64,000 nucleotides of DNA from Mariannaea sp. PMI_226 (lineage: Eukaryota > Ascomycota > Sordariomycetes > Hypocreales > Nectriaceae). Shown here piece by piece: positions 12,502 through 24,003 of this stretch. The stretch spans positions 3,602,501 through 3,666,500 of the forward strand of contig JANFOG010000003.1 in NCBI GenBank assembly GCA_024336345.1, written 5' to 3'. A program made the translations under genes and the position numbers. Numbering within the stretch: the first letter of the stretch is position 1; each line of letters begins with the position of its first letter. The notes below the pieces were generated by a model. That model was not told the origin of the DNA, ran no database searches, and worked only from the letters and a program-made list of their open reading frames with translations.

Positions 12502-13693
12502 ATGGCGCCTTCAAAAGATGTTGTTGTCGCCGGCTCTGATGCCGTGGCCTCAATTGATCGTGATCAGGTTTGTATTCTCGAGTGAAAAAAAACCCACCCA
12601 CCGCCGACTTTTCGTTAACATAGTTCGTCAGTCATTGAAAGCTTCCAAAGCGCTTTTGGCACACATCAAGACAGCGGCTAAGCAGAAATCCGAAGAATCG
12701 AACAAGCGCAGCCTGCTTGCCGACGAAGATGAAGATGCTGAGACTCCCATCTGGCTCACCTTGACCACTAAGCGCCACATTGTCGACTCCGCGAAACTCA
12801 AGCCCGGCAAGATTGTCCTCCCTCACGCCCTCAACACCGACGAGTCCTCCACCATCTGCCTCATCACCGCCGAGCCTCAGCGCGCCTACAAGGACATTAT
12901 CGCATCGGAAGAGTTCCCTGCCGAACTTGGAAAGCGCATTACCCGTGTCATCGACTTTGGAAAGCTCAAGGCCAAGTACAGCCAATACGAGTCGCAACGA
13001 AAGCTCTTCTCCGAGCACGATATCTTCCTTGGCGACGACCGTGTGATCAACCGGTTACCCAAGGTCTTGGGAAAGACCTTCTACAAGACAACGCAGAAGC
13101 GTCCTATCCCCGTCTCCCTGCAAGCCAAGGCCCCCCGAGCGGACGGCAAGCGACAGAAGCGAGAGAAGTCTGCCGACAAGGTGAACGCTGGCACCCCCGC
13201 AGAGATTGCAAAGGAAGTCCAGAAGGCTATCAACGCTGCGCTCGTCAGCCTTGCACCCACCACCAACACCGCCATCAAGATCGGTTACTCCACCTGGACC
13301 CCCGAGCAAATCGCCGACAATGTCGATGCTGTCGTCACTGCCATGGTCAACAAGTGGATCCCCCAGAAGTGGCAGAACATGAAGAGCGTCTACATCAAGG
13401 CCCCCGAGTCCGCTGCCCTGCCCATCTGGCTGACCGACGAGCTCTGGGTGGACGAGAAGGACGTCATCGCCGAGGATGAGGAGACCAAGGCCATCAAGGC
13501 TGCCGAGAAGGCCAACATTGGCAAGAAGAGAAAGTCCCTGGAGGGCAAGGAAGAGGCCGAGTCGCCCGCGCCCAAGAAGAAGGCCAAGAAGCAGGTGCAG
13601 GAGGGTGACGACTCGAAGCTGGACAAGCAGATTTCGGACCGCAAGAGCCGCTTGAGAAAGCAAAAGGCGACGGCGAAGAAGGCTATGGATTGA
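12502..13693 (+). CDS. Ribosomal L1-domain ribosome-biogenesis protein (Utp30/Cic1 type)
   Basis: Two exons, 12502-12567 and 12632-13693, give about 375 residues. The start is the ATG in an A-rich context; the acceptor at 12631 (CGTCAG) is chosen because the earlier TAG at 12623 breaks the frame. The ribosomal L1 fold covers roughly residues 25-265, with PIWLTLTTKRHIVD, ICLITAEPQRAYKDI and LPKVLGKTFYKTT as recognisable blocks. The C-terminal 80 residues are strongly basic-acidic, with KKRKS and PKKKAKK-like nuclear localisation signals. Yeast relatives Utp30 and Cic1/Nsa3 act in the nucleolus on pre-ribosomes; Cic1 also touches the proteasome. Which of the two this fungal gene corresponds to is not decided here. 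Coding sequence is C-rich at third positions, suggesting strong expression. Confidence 0.88.
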
Positions 13694-13989
13694 TATCTCG
13701 TCATTCATCAAGGGTCATAATCGGTGTTTGGGCGTTGGGTATGAGTAATACAAGACTAAAAGAGAACATAGAATTTGTAAAGTTTTACATATGTGTTGCA
13801 AAAAAGTATTATTTCAATTCATCGAGATGGCATTGACACGCTAACCAAAACAAAACAAAAAATCCAATTTCCAATCAAAGTTGATTTCCCATGTGCTTCC
13901 AACACCACATTGTCTTCCTTCAATGTCCAGATTCCAATCCCAATGACAAAAGCAAACATCAAAAGAGCAAAGATGAATAGCTTGCAGGC

Positions 13990-14976
13990 TCAGAGCTCAT
14001 CAGACTCGAAGCCACTGGCATATTTAGAAGTGAACTTGCGGTCGAAAGGACCGAAAAAATCGATCATAGTCTCGTTGAGAACCTGCTCGGTAATCTGCAT
14101 GTGCTCACCGGTAATGGATCGGAACGTGAGGCCTCCTTTGCGGTCAAGCTCACGGAGACCGATCCAGTCCTCTTGGTAAAGTTTACGGGCACGCAGGGGA
14201 ATGGTCTCGGTTCCATTAACCTCCTCGAACCAGGATGACTCCTTGGGGATAGCGGTGGTGTCGTCCTCAAACATGTACATGACGAAATTTGTCAAGCTAG
14301 CCAGGTTCTCCTTGTATGTAGCATTCTTCAAAACACGCTCATTGTTGATATCAGCCAGGAAGTTGGAGTGCTCCAGGTACCGATCGTAGTCCTCCGGGTC
14401 ACGGAAGTACTGAGCGGGGACGAGGCGCGACTGCACGGTGGCGCTCCAGGTGTTGAAGCGCAGGAGGGCCATGGCACCCTTGCACAGCCAGTCGGTGGCA
14501 CCGCAGTCGCGGAACTTTGTGATACCATTGTGTTGACTGCCAAATGTGACAAGGCTGCGCACGGGTGGGAAGTTGCAGCGCTCGACGTAGCCGCGCAGGA
14601 ACTGACCTCCCTGGGAAAAACCGATGGCGTCGACGGCGGGCGCGGTGGAGAGGATGGGATGGGCGGCGAGGGCGTGACACACAGCATCCAGCTGGGTGGT
14701 AACATTGCCGAAGAAGGTGGCCTGGCGGTCTGAGGAGCCATCGTCGCCAAGCGCGATGGTGTAGACAAAGGTGCCTGGGTGGATGGCATCCGCGAGGGCC
14801 CCGATCTGCTTCATGCCATCGGCATTGAAAGCATCGCCCAGGCCGTGCCAGATGACGAGAGGCAGAGGAGTGTCGTCAACATCATCGTCATTGGAATGGA
14901 TAGGGACCACCGCCGCGGATGTGATGGTCGCGGCGACAGCGAGAGCGGCTAGCCGGAGGAGGGATGATGAATGCAT
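13990..14976 (-). CDS. Palmitoyl-protein thioesterase (PPT1 family)
   Basis: This is an uninterrupted 328-residue frame. Residues 1-22 form a signal peptide (basic-free start, LLRLAALAVAATITSAA core), so the enzyme enters the secretory path to the vacuole. The alpha/beta hydrolase core begins with LPLVIWHGLGD, an oxyanion-loop motif. The nucleophile elbow is GFSQGG with Ser121; a candidate acid lies in FEDD (Asp238/239) and the catalytic His is His292 in TGEHMQI. Cysteines in CHALAAH, RCNFPP and DCGATDWLC match disulfide positions of PPT1. NVT, NAT, NGT and NET sequons indicate N-glycosylation. Length matches human PPT1 (306 residues) with a modest N-terminal extension. The reaction removes thioester-linked fatty acyl groups from cysteines of proteins during lysosomal or vacuolar turnover. 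The gene is tail-to-tail with the L1-domain gene. Confidence 0.92.
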   Translation of the reverse strand: MHSSSLLRLAALAVAATITSAAVVPIHSNDDDVDDTPLPLVIWHGLGDAFNADGMKQIGALADAIHPGTFVYTIALGDDGSSDRQATFFGNVTTQLDAVCHALAAHPILSTAPAVDAIGFSQGGQFLRGYVERCNFPPVRSLVTFGSQHNGITKFRDCGATDWLCKGAMALLRFNTWSATVQSRLVPAQYFRDPEDYDRYLEHSNFLADINNERVLKNATYKENLASLTNFVMYMFEDDTTAIPKESSWFEEVNGTETIPLRARKLYQEDWIGLRELDRKGGLTFRSITGEHMQITEQVLNETMIDFFGPFDRKFTSKYASGFESDEL

Positions 14977-16144
14977 GATGAGCAGGTGCTTCGACAGGAG
15001 CGATGGATATACCTGCGATCCCTAAACGGAAATTCTTATCGCTCTGAGATCTGGTAAATAGATTAGATGGTGCACTCAAAAAGATTGAGACAATGTCACG
15101 ATCAGGTCAGCAACCACTCAAGTTTCCCCGGATGTTCGGCTGTCGCATCATCACAATACGACAGAGGAGAGAGAGGCGCCTAGCTGCCTGGTGAGCACCT
15201 GGGTAGGGAAGCACGATAACAGAGCCACAGCCCCTCTCCGTGCTTTATCGTCAACCACTCATTGGCCAGTGCGGAACTGGGGAATACAATACTCCACCTA
15301 ACCCAGACACCTCGTCAAATCCGTATTCGAGGCAACTCTTCTGTCATGCAAGGTACCGGAGACAGGTACCTTTTGTAGTCTAATTCTATTTCACCGTCTC
15401 GTAATTATCTACGCTTTCTGCAAAGCGCCCGTGTGGAGGACGTTTGGCTACCGTAGCTCTAGATATAACCACCGCTATCCCTGCTGTAAGTTGACTAGTG
15501 AGGACCACCGAAGCAATCAGCCACCTCCTCTCGGTCATTCTTGGTTTCTAAAAAGAGAAAACAAATTCGTATTGTACGGTACTTTCGTCCTGATTTCATG
15601 AACATTGGACGTGCGCCATATTCAGCCACCACACAGGCACGCAGCATCGTAGATCCTGCGATCCATTCGTTGTGGTCTGGAACTTGTTGAAACGAAAGTG
15701 GAGATGTTCAACCCGAATTGATGCAATACATTTCCCACTTGACTATTCTACGACACCGATCAGGTGAATGGTGACTCCCCTGCCGACGGCTGTCGCCCAA
15801 AACCAAGTTGTGTTTGCCATGTAATTAAATAGCCCTGGTGATCCGGCCTCTTGGCGTTGTGATAATCCCAATACCAGCCCTCATTTCCATCAGTCTCAGA
15901 TCAAAACGAATACACATTCCATCAACCACATCAACGTCATCCAGAAACTACCTTTCATTTTCTACGTCATCGCTTTATTTACGTCAAACTCTTCGCCTCG
16001 AAAATTCTGATATTTATATCGGTTCTTGTTGTATCCTGGTGCCTGATTTACACTCAATACCTGACACCTTCACGGCACTTCCTCCGCCACCACAACAATC
16101 AACCCCAAACTCTTCATCTATTTCTTCCTACATCTACCACCAAC
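14977..16144. promoter_or_regulatory. Divergent intergenic region with leader of the secreted-peptide gene
   Basis: A TATA-like AATTAAATA sits at about 15822-15830, and the following 300 bases are rich in C, A and T with few G, ending in CTACCACCAAC before the ATG at 16145. This is the style of a fungal transcribed leader. Two GGTACC sites occur at 15352-15371. Confidence 0.45.
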
Positions 16145-16270
16145 ATGAAGGCCTCTGCCGCCATTATGGTCATCTGCGCCGCTTTCGCGGCCGCTCTTCC
16201 TCATCCCGTCGCCCAGCCATTGGACAGTGACTATCACGCCCCTGCCGTCTTCACGACCGACCTGGAATAA
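16145..16270 (+). CDS. Putative 41-residue secreted peptide
   Basis: A short frame of 42 codons opens with ATG in a strong CAACATGAAG context and ends at TAA. The first 18 residues form a clear signal peptide: Lys2, a hydrophobic core of Ile, Met, Val, Ala and Cys, and an AAA-type cleavage site. The predicted mature part is about 23 residues, rich in Pro, Asp and His (LPHPVAQPLDSDYH then a DLE end), with no cysteine and no internal repeat. Third positions are C-rich, as in the well-expressed genes of the window, and a leader-like sequence with a TATA-like box precedes it. It does not show a pheromone-type repeat or a CaaX end. A downstream intron that extends it cannot be excluded (GT at 16230). 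I know no family for it. Confidence 0.5.
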   Translation: MKASAAIMVICAAFAAALPHPVAQPLDSDYHAPAVFTTDLE

Positions 16271-19200
16271 ATCAATGCTGGCGTGATATCCAGCATGTAA
16301 ACGACCCTGTTCAGGAAGATGAAAAAATGAAATCCAATTCATGCAAACAACTTCTTCTTCCTTAAAACAATATTCTACGTCAAACTCGGTCGCAGTTTGC
16401 GTCAAGCCCTCGATCACACAGACTATCATCACGGCATATTCAAGAAAGGATCCACTGCACCTCGGATACATCCTGTGCAAGGGCTCAAGGCTTTGAGCAG
16501 CTGATTTTAAACTCTGTTTTTCTGCTTGCTCCATTCGCATTCTCCATTCACTTTCGTTCAACATTGCGGTTCAACCAGTCCGCAGCCTGCGAAGAAATGA
16601 GCATGGAAGCATGACCGAGTCTCGCATAAACACAATAATAGCCTTGATTCGACACCTAGGGTCGAATATTGTGTTTAACACTCTTTATTATACGCAGGCA
16701 CCTTGGGCCCAAAACTTTATAGATCAGATTAATAAGTATTTTTGGTACGAAGGTCACACGGCCAGTTTATCATAGAATGATGTCTGGGCGAACCTCTAGG
16801 GTAAACCACAGACACAATTTTCTTTGTTTTTAGAATTTCCTTTCTTTAGAACTAAATAGATTTTCTTTATTGACTGAATACTCTCATGGATTCCGGTGCT
16901 AGTTTTACCTACTATGAGATGGCTTAAGCTAGAGGTCAAAACTAGCTGTTGTGGTAACACATCTGCCATCTTCCGATGGAGGGAGCGACATCGATGTTGA
17001 AGATTCACAAGAATTACGTAGAGGCACAAAGCAGGGCGCCTTGGTTTGTTGGTCCACCCGGACTTTCAATATACAAAACTACTCAGTCAATTTCGAGAAC
17101 AGGTTTTCTGATTACTCTTGACCCTACTCAACTCGTAATGAGAGATTGAATTGTGAACACCCCACTAGCGCAATTAGGCAATGGTTCATCCAATGTTATG
17201 TTTCTTCTCCAACATTGAATCGCCTGTGCGCTTATAGAACCATAATGGTGAGTAGCCGCCCGCAGTTCTCAGACCTGGCTAGGATCTGATTGTCAACCTA
17301 CCTATGGACCTAGGCGGAGGACGACTCGCAAAACTCAACTTCAGCGACCTACCCTGTCATGCCTACGTGGCAAACAACTGTACAAGTCGGTTTGCAGCGC
17401 TAGACTGAGGAACATGAGCTGAGCCAAGGGGCAAGCGAGGTCTTCTGATCAGTGAGAGAATTTCTTCGATTTCATTGCCATCTCCAAGTGGAAGAGCTCT
17501 TAAGTAGCATGCACGAAACTAAAGTAGCACACCTGCTTCTCTCTAAACATAAAACATGCATCAATTAGGGCGAGATATAACGGGTTCGCAGCTGACAGTT
17601 GAACCGGGTTACTTGAGACGTCAACTGATTCCATCTGACTCCCAATGTAAGGGGAAGTAAGAGAATAGGGGGAGTGCGCTTGAAGGATTCCTGCAGTCTC
17701 GTTCTTTTTTTGGGTATTGCTGCACTGGTTGACTCCCTTTGGTTGCTGCTTTCCCGCTTATGGCGTGAAACCTGGCTTGTGGTGATTTTGTCATGCACCC
17801 CAAAGTCCAGTCACTTGTTATTCAATATGATTTAGAATTTTGAATAGAAGAGCGTTTAGCAATAAGTAATGGCATCCGCTGTGCTTACTTTTTCTTGTTT
17901 CATTTTACCTCATATCCTTAATCACTCTACATGGTCGCGCTCGCCCCTGATAATCTGCTAGTAAGGCTTCAAACTTCCTCTCAGGCCTACTACACAGTCG
18001 AAAGTGTGAATAGTTTGTCTACAAAGCTAGTACACAGATCTTGCTTGATCACATTGCAAACACGTTGCCAAAGTAGTCCGAAGAATTGTTTACTCCTACT
18101 CCCTCCCCGAGGCTGTGTGATCGTATGTATAAAATGCAAGGTAGGGGAGTTGGCCTATTTACCCATCGATGGTCGAGTCATGAACCTTCAATGCTCAGTC
18201 TTAAAAATCCTCCTTTGTGCGTATCAGGAGGCAGGAGACTAAAGACCTTGTGAGACACATGGCTCCTTGCGACGTTCGTATGAAACGAAAGTTGGAAGAC
18301 AAGGGGCGGGGCCAGTGTCAGCAGCACGGGGGAAAAAGGCAGGAGAACAAGATTTGACTACCGTAAGGTAAATCGGAAAGCTTATGTAAAGTAAATCATA
18401 AAGTTTGAATACGGCGCGAATAAGCTTGTAAGTGCGTCACACGAGTTCATACCAGATTCGGTGGGACGAAAAATCGTTGCGTGTGGCACATGTGGGCATG
18501 GTTCCTGTTGGACATCAGCCCACAATCTACTGTATTCATCAACGATCGCAATACGGAGTATTCTTGTGAGAAATCGATATAAGTACGAACCAGCCAACCA
18601 GAATCAATGTCACGTAGCAAGTTGATCGCCTACACGAAATACGAGGTCCATGACTAGGCAGGTCCAATAGCTACGCGAGCAATACGTATCAAGTCACCAT
18701 TAGTTCGTACAGCCTTGTCTTTCCTTGGAACAACCTAAAAAAGGAATAAAAAAGGTTAATGTGAAGTAATCAGTTCGTTTTAAGATGGCACCGCCCAGAA
18801 ACTTGGGATGAAAAACAGGGATCACAATACACCTCGGCTGAGTGGAAGGAAGTTTGCCAGGGATTCTGTTACCATCATACTCCCAGCTTGGAGCTGTGCG
18901 GCCCCGCCATTCTCCATCTCCATCAGTAGGCATCCATCAGTAAGCGATGTGTCTTGTCTCTTCAGCGTTTCAACTGGTCAAGCAACAAAGTAGACGCGTT
19001 GGAATTGTTAGGACGATGAATTCGAGCTCGTCATGTGACGCGGCTCGGGCCGCGCCTCCAGGTAGGGGAGAAGGGCAGGAACGTTTTGTGGCTTTGTAAT
19101 ACCTACATGATGGCTGCCAGAAGAAATTAATTGAGGGCTTTGAGAGGTCCGAATTGACTTGCTAGCGGTACGAACGATACACCAGCCCGCCGAGGTTGAT

Positions 19201-21309
19201 TAGGAATCGGGAAAAAAAAAATACGGTGTAAATGACGCCATGACCAGTAAGTACAGTATGTACTGTGGTGGTGAGCAGTAATTTTAGACAGCCCTACTGC
19301 AGTGCTGATACATACTGTGTAGGGGGGCGACTTGAATTTTTTTAATAGAATGGGCAGGGCTATGGAGTGACATAGCCCCATTGAGTAACCGCCGAAGCAC
19401 TGGTCTCAGCCTCAAAGCACAATCCCCTTGGTCACGGGTGAAGTCACGGGCTCAGTTGTCTCATCAGATTCTCCCCAAATCCTCCTCTCTCTCTCCGTAA
19501 TTCTGGGTCTGTCGCATAAGGCATCAAATGCCAAGTCGACCGGGTCGCCGATCCCGAATGTTTCACTTGGCAGTCTACGTTCTAAAATACGGGAGAAGGC
19601 CGTGAGCAATGAGTTAACAGCTGTCCGTTACTCCGTGTATGGGGAAAATTACTCCACAAAGATTCCAGGGGAATGGCCCACCTCATGTATCCCTGTCAGG
19701 TCACCGAAGTGACAGAGCGCTTTTTCCCTGTTCCAGGAGAAAGTGCCAAAGCTTTGGGATAAAAAAGTCATGCAAGAGAGCAAAGCCGGGGATGATTATG
19801 ATTTCTTCTAGACGCTTTCTCGTCGGTAATTTAAATGGATTAGTTACAATATACTGGAACAAGCCACCCACGTTGTACTTGCATATTGCTCCCTCTAGTA
19901 TAGTACCCATTCTCATGCACGGTACCTATGTTTGCGCCGTCGAAGATGGCGAAGATGAATGACGAAATCGCGAAAGTCCCCAACATTCATTTCATGGTAG
20001 AGCAGCACGGAGCTGAAGTTCCCTCCCCGTGTTGATCTGTACTCCGCAAGTAGATGAGCAGCATCCTCGAGTGGCGGCCATGTGGATGCCTGCCAGGACT
20101 TTTCTCTCGTCAGCGACCTTACTCTTTATTTTTTTTTTTTTTTTCTCTCGTCTCTCTTCTCTCCCCCCCTTCCCGTCTCCCTTGACATTGACAGGCTGTC
20201 AGATTTTGGTTGCCTGCTCCGTAATTGGTAAGTCAAAGGCTCGGATATCTCGGCCTGATCAGTGGAGCCCAGGAATAATTATCCGTCCATCAACTAATTT
20301 GGCCCTTCGTATGGGGCATTTTGGAGAGGATGGAGTCCTATGGTACTGCTGCGGTTGAGTACAATAGAGGCTAGGTGGCAATTCACCCAAAAATGACACA
20401 ACACATTCGGAATCAAGCCCAATCATATTCCTCGGATTGAAGAGACAGATGACACTAATTGACAAAGTGCAGTCAAGTACAGTCATCGGAGGGCTCAGCA
20501 TCTGCACACATTATTCGATTTTTGATGCTGTTTCATGCTAAGTACGTAAGGGCAATCGCTTACCTCGACGATGAGCCCCGGGCTCAGCGCCTTGCAGGGG
20601 GGTGGAAGAAGAAGGGTGAGAAAATCCTTCCAGAGAAGAGAAAGGATCAGAAAGGGCTTGGGATAATATGGAGCGAGAGAGAGGCCACAAAACAGCCAGA
20701 TCAAGCTTGGCAGCTCCAGGCACGCGCACGCCCACACCTACCATAGTTAGCACATAGCACAGACTGTGTACAATAGTACTACACAGTACAGTGGGCGAGG
20801 CAGGGCTGAGCGGCTAATGCAGGTGTCGCACAAGCCTTTGTGACAGCAAATGATGCCCCTGGTGGTGCCCCTTTTGGATCGACCTCACGCGACCAACGAG
20901 TCGGCGCAATGAAGCTTGTGGCCAATGATGGACTTGTGAGTGCTCGTATTCTTCGGCAACCGTGCCGAAAGAATAAGGGCCTGGACTCTGCTCCTATTCG
21001 CTTGGGACGGGGCTGTGTTTGGCACTTTCATCATAACCACCAGGCAATTGTTCTGCCTTCTTTTCTTTTTCCCTTTTCTGTGATATTACTCTCTTTTTTT
21101 TTCTCCCCTCCCTCTGGAAAATTTCCCCGTGTTTTCCACCTCGACCTTTTGTCAGGTTTAGTCATGTAAATGAACGTTTAACGATAACCTCACCCTCATT
21201 CATATTCGTTTTCACAATACTTACAATCGTTGCCCAAACGCGTCATTGTCGCACATGTCCCTGAGGCCTCTGCCTTGGACCCTTCCGACTCCGACTCCCT
21301 TCCGCCAAC
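16271..21309. other. Five-kilobase gene-poor region
   Basis: No frame longer than about 110 codons exists and none of the short ones resembles a protein family. The region holds an imperfect palindrome at 16628-16676, T-rich tracts at 20127-20145 and 21090-21100, and the pyrimidine-rich leader of the next gene from about 21050. It may carry non-coding transcripts, decayed elements or simply regulatory DNA. Confidence 0.5.
16628..16676. repeat. 49-bp imperfect palindrome
   Basis: The outer arms AAACACAATA (16628-16637) and TATTGTGTTT (16667-16676) are perfect inverse complements. The inner arms ATTCGAC (16647-16653) and GTCGAAT (16661-16667) pair as well, around the loop ACCTAGG. The left side has nine extra bases between the two arms. 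Confidence 0.7.
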
Positions 21310-24003
21310 ATGGAGCGTGGCACCCAGTTTCGAGGCTCATCGCCAGGCCATGAACGCGGTGGCTTTGGCCAAGCTGTCTCCTGGCGAATGATGGCCACCC
21401 GACGATGCGGTCTGGCTTTGGCCTCGCGCTTCGCTTCCCGCCGCTTCTTCTTCGCCCTGGCGGCGCTCTCAGTCATCGGCTCCAAGCTCGTCCACGTCTA
21501 CACACACCTCTCTGCCCTACCGTCCGACAGTCTTCGGTGGGGTTACACATTCTTTGCGCAAGACATGATCTTGATTATCATTCTACGCCTTCTTCTCGAC
21601 GAATGGCTCTTTTCTGCACAGGCGGTGGGGAAACCTCGATTGACAGCGTCAATCGCCGCCACGGTTTTTGTCGCGTTGATTACTTCTCTAGGAATCATGA
21701 ACATTTCTTTCTTCGTTGTGGCCGGATCTGAAATCCACTGGCGCAACATTAGTGTGGCCGGTGACGCCTCAGGACGCGCTCTGCTCCTGTCAGGCCTTGT
21801 CTACTTTGTTCTGGTCGTTTTCGCCATAGTTTTCCTCTCCTGGGCCCTTCAGGATGCCTTGTTTGTCGCTGCAGGCTTCATGGCTGACATTGTGACTTGG
21901 CCGACGACATTCCTAGCGCGCAGTCTCCAACGAGTGCGTATCCCACTTCCGTCGCGGTGGAAGAGGTACTCCCAGCTCCCGCAACAGGATGTCGAAACTG
22001 CTACGAAGTTTGAGAGCTTTTCGGAAGGACAAAGTCTCAAGTACAAGGTCCTTTCCGCCACTGCTGATGTCCTTGACGACATCCGAACTTCTCCACGAAT
22101 GTGGCTCTTCAAGCTGGTGGCCTACGGTCTAGCTGCCGCTGCGTTGCTCGCCCAGCTCATCATGTCTATCATGCGCCCGCACGATAGCGCAGCAATCTTT
22201 ATGTCATGGACACCGGCGCTTCTCCCCTTTGTTGACCTGAAACCCTCATCTCCAAACTTGCAGAGACTCGTTCCGGTTTACGGCACCGGCATTGATCGCG
22301 ATTGGGACGACCTTACCGCCCTCAGCCACCCGATATCTCTCCCTTGGCTACCAAAGAACTCGGTCCCTGATGGGTTTGAGGACTGGTACGATGGAAAGCA
22401 GCACTATAATGCTTCAGCCGACCCCCTCAAGATCTCGAACCTCGAAGACGACGTGCTTCCCGACCTGCGAAACAAACTCAAAGACGTACCAATCCGACAC
22501 GTTATGCTTATTGCACTGGAAAGCACAAGAAAGGATCTCTTCCCCTTTAAGAAGGATGGACTTCATTGGGAACGCCTGAAGGAAGAGTGGAACAAGCATA
22601 AAGTGCCCAAGGATGTGCTTGAGCGACTAAAGACCCTGACCCCCACGGCCAAATATTTGACTGGCGATTACGATGACGGTTTCGAACGAAAGAACGAGAC
22701 GCAGAAGAAACGGGGCGGCATCAACTTCAACGATGCCTACACAACTGCAACATACACGCTGAAGAGTCTTACCGGTATCCTATGCGGCGTCTCGCCTCTT
22801 GTTGCCGACTTCAACCTGGAATACCTCCATCATATCTACCAGCCATGTCTGCCCCAAATCTTTGACGCTTTGAACACCATTGATCACGGCGATGCGAGCG
22901 ACTTCAACTCGTACAAGTGGAAGTCGGCATTTATGCAATCCGTTACGCTGAACTTTGACCACTTCGGTGAGCTCATGCGCAAGATTGGATTCCCCGAGGA
23001 TGGCCTCATTGATAAGGAGTACCTCAAAAGCGATGATGCCAAGTTTGGTAAAGTCACGCTTTCGGATATCAACTACTTTGGCATGCAGGAGACTCCCCTC
23101 GAGGACTACTTCCGGGACGCCTTCTCCTCGGCTGAGGAGAACAATGAGCGAGTGTTCCTTACGCACATCACAAGCACCAGCCATCATCCATTCGCGATGC
23201 CCGAGAATGAGACTTATGTGGAACTGGCGAATGGCATGGACGACCTATCGCACTACATCAACGCCATTGGCTACGATGATCGATGGCTGGCCCAGGTCCT
23301 AGACCTGCTAGATAAACAGGGCGTGGCAAATGAGACGCTCGTGATCCTACTTGGAGACCACGGCTTGTCGATTCCTGAAAATGATGTCGTCTCCTCGTAC
23401 TATAACCCTAATATCGGAAGCACGCACGTTCCTATGGTCATTTCCCATCCCATGATGCCCCCTATTACCATCGACAACGCCGTGTCGTCCCAACAGATCT
23501 TGCCCACCATCCTTGATCTCCTCATCGAGACGGATTCCCTATCCGATCCTGGCACCCAGGCTGCAAAGGATCTCGTCCGCAACTATGAAGGACAGTCCCT
23601 GATCCGACCAGTTCGCAAGTCGAAAACATTCGGCAAGGCGATCGATGAGTCCACTCTGCCAACCTCAACAGAAGTGCCAACTTCGTCAACAGTGGCAAAC
23701 TGGCATTTCACCGCCATCAACCCGGGCCGCGCCATGCTGGGCATCCGTGACGCACGCCACAACGACTGGCGGTTGGTGGTCCCAACGGTGGACAACAACG
23801 AGTGGCGATTTACCGACATCATCAAAGACCCGCGCGAAGCGAAGCCCGTGCTGGCCTTTGAATTCTCTACTTTCCTGAAGAAGGTCGAGGAGGAGCATGG
23901 CGAAGACGCGGCACGCTGGGTTGAGGAAGCGGCATTTGTGACAAGATGGTGGGTTGAAGAAAACAACAAGCGATGGCGTTATGGACTGCGATACGCATCT
24001 TAA
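21310..24003 (+). CDS. LtaS/sulfatase-fold membrane phosphotransferase-like protein
   Basis: A single 897-residue frame without introns starts at the ATG following CCGCCAAC. Residues 45-300 contain about five membrane helices (for example 77-100, 112-138, 158-190 and 268-288). A sulfatase/phosphoglycerol-transferase domain follows: MLIALESTRKD with nucleophile candidate Ser405 or Thr406, SHHPFAMP (His625-626) and LLGDHG (Asp683-His684), which are the metal-binding positions of the alkaline phosphatase superfamily. N-terminal helices plus an outward sulfatase domain is the plan of bacterial lipoteichoic acid synthase and of the fungal 'sulfatase domain' family. Formylglycine chemistry is unlikely because the CxPxR motif is missing. 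In fungi the substrate is unknown; a lipid-headgroup or GPI-type phosphoryl transfer is a guess from the fold. About ten NxS/T sequons lie in the C-terminal domain. Confidence 0.82.
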   Translation: MERGTQFRGSSPGHERGGFGQAVSWRMMATRRCGLALASRFASRRFFFALAALSVIGSKLVHVYTHLSALPSDSLRWGYTFFAQDMILIIILRLLLDEWLFSAQAVGKPRLTASIAATVFVALITSLGIMNISFFVVAGSEIHWRNISVAGDASGRALLLSGLVYFVLVVFAIVFLSWALQDALFVAAGFMADIVTWPTTFLARSLQRVRIPLPSRWKRYSQLPQQDVETATKFESFSEGQSLKYKVLSATADVLDDIRTSPRMWLFKLVAYGLAAAALLAQLIMSIMRPHDSAAIFMSWTPALLPFVDLKPSSPNLQRLVPVYGTGIDRDWDDLTALSHPISLPWLPKNSVPDGFEDWYDGKQHYNASADPLKISNLEDDVLPDLRNKLKDVPIRHVMLIALESTRKDLFPFKKDGLHWERLKEEWNKHKVPKDVLERLKTLTPTAKYLTGDYDDGFERKNETQKKRGGINFNDAYTTATYTLKSLTGILCGVSPLVADFNLEYLHHIYQPCLPQIFDALNTIDHGDASDFNSYKWKSAFMQSVTLNFDHFGELMRKIGFPEDGLIDKEYLKSDDAKFGKVTLSDINYFGMQETPLEDYFRDAFSSAEENNERVFLTHITSTSHHPFAMPENETYVELANGMDDLSHYINAIGYDDRWLAQVLDLLDKQGVANETLVILLGDHGLSIPENDVVSSYYNPNIGSTHVPMVISHPMMPPITIDNAVSSQQILPTILDLLIETDSLSDPGTQAAKDLVRNYEGQSLIRPVRKSKTFGKAIDESTLPTSTEVPTSSTVANWHFTAINPGRAMLGIRDARHNDWRLVVPTVDNNEWRFTDIIKDPREAKPVLAFEFSTFLKKVEEEHGEDAARWVEEAAFVTRWWVEENNKRWRYGLRYAS

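Noticed and set aside
10769..13693. Secondary-metabolite gene cluster around the AflR-like gene
   Set aside because: No synthase or tailoring enzyme is present on either side; neighbours are housekeeping genes.
13055..13711. 218-codon minus-strand frame opposite the L1-domain gene
   Set aside because: It is the antisense shadow of a C-rich coding exon; Leu/Gly/Val-rich translation with no family features.
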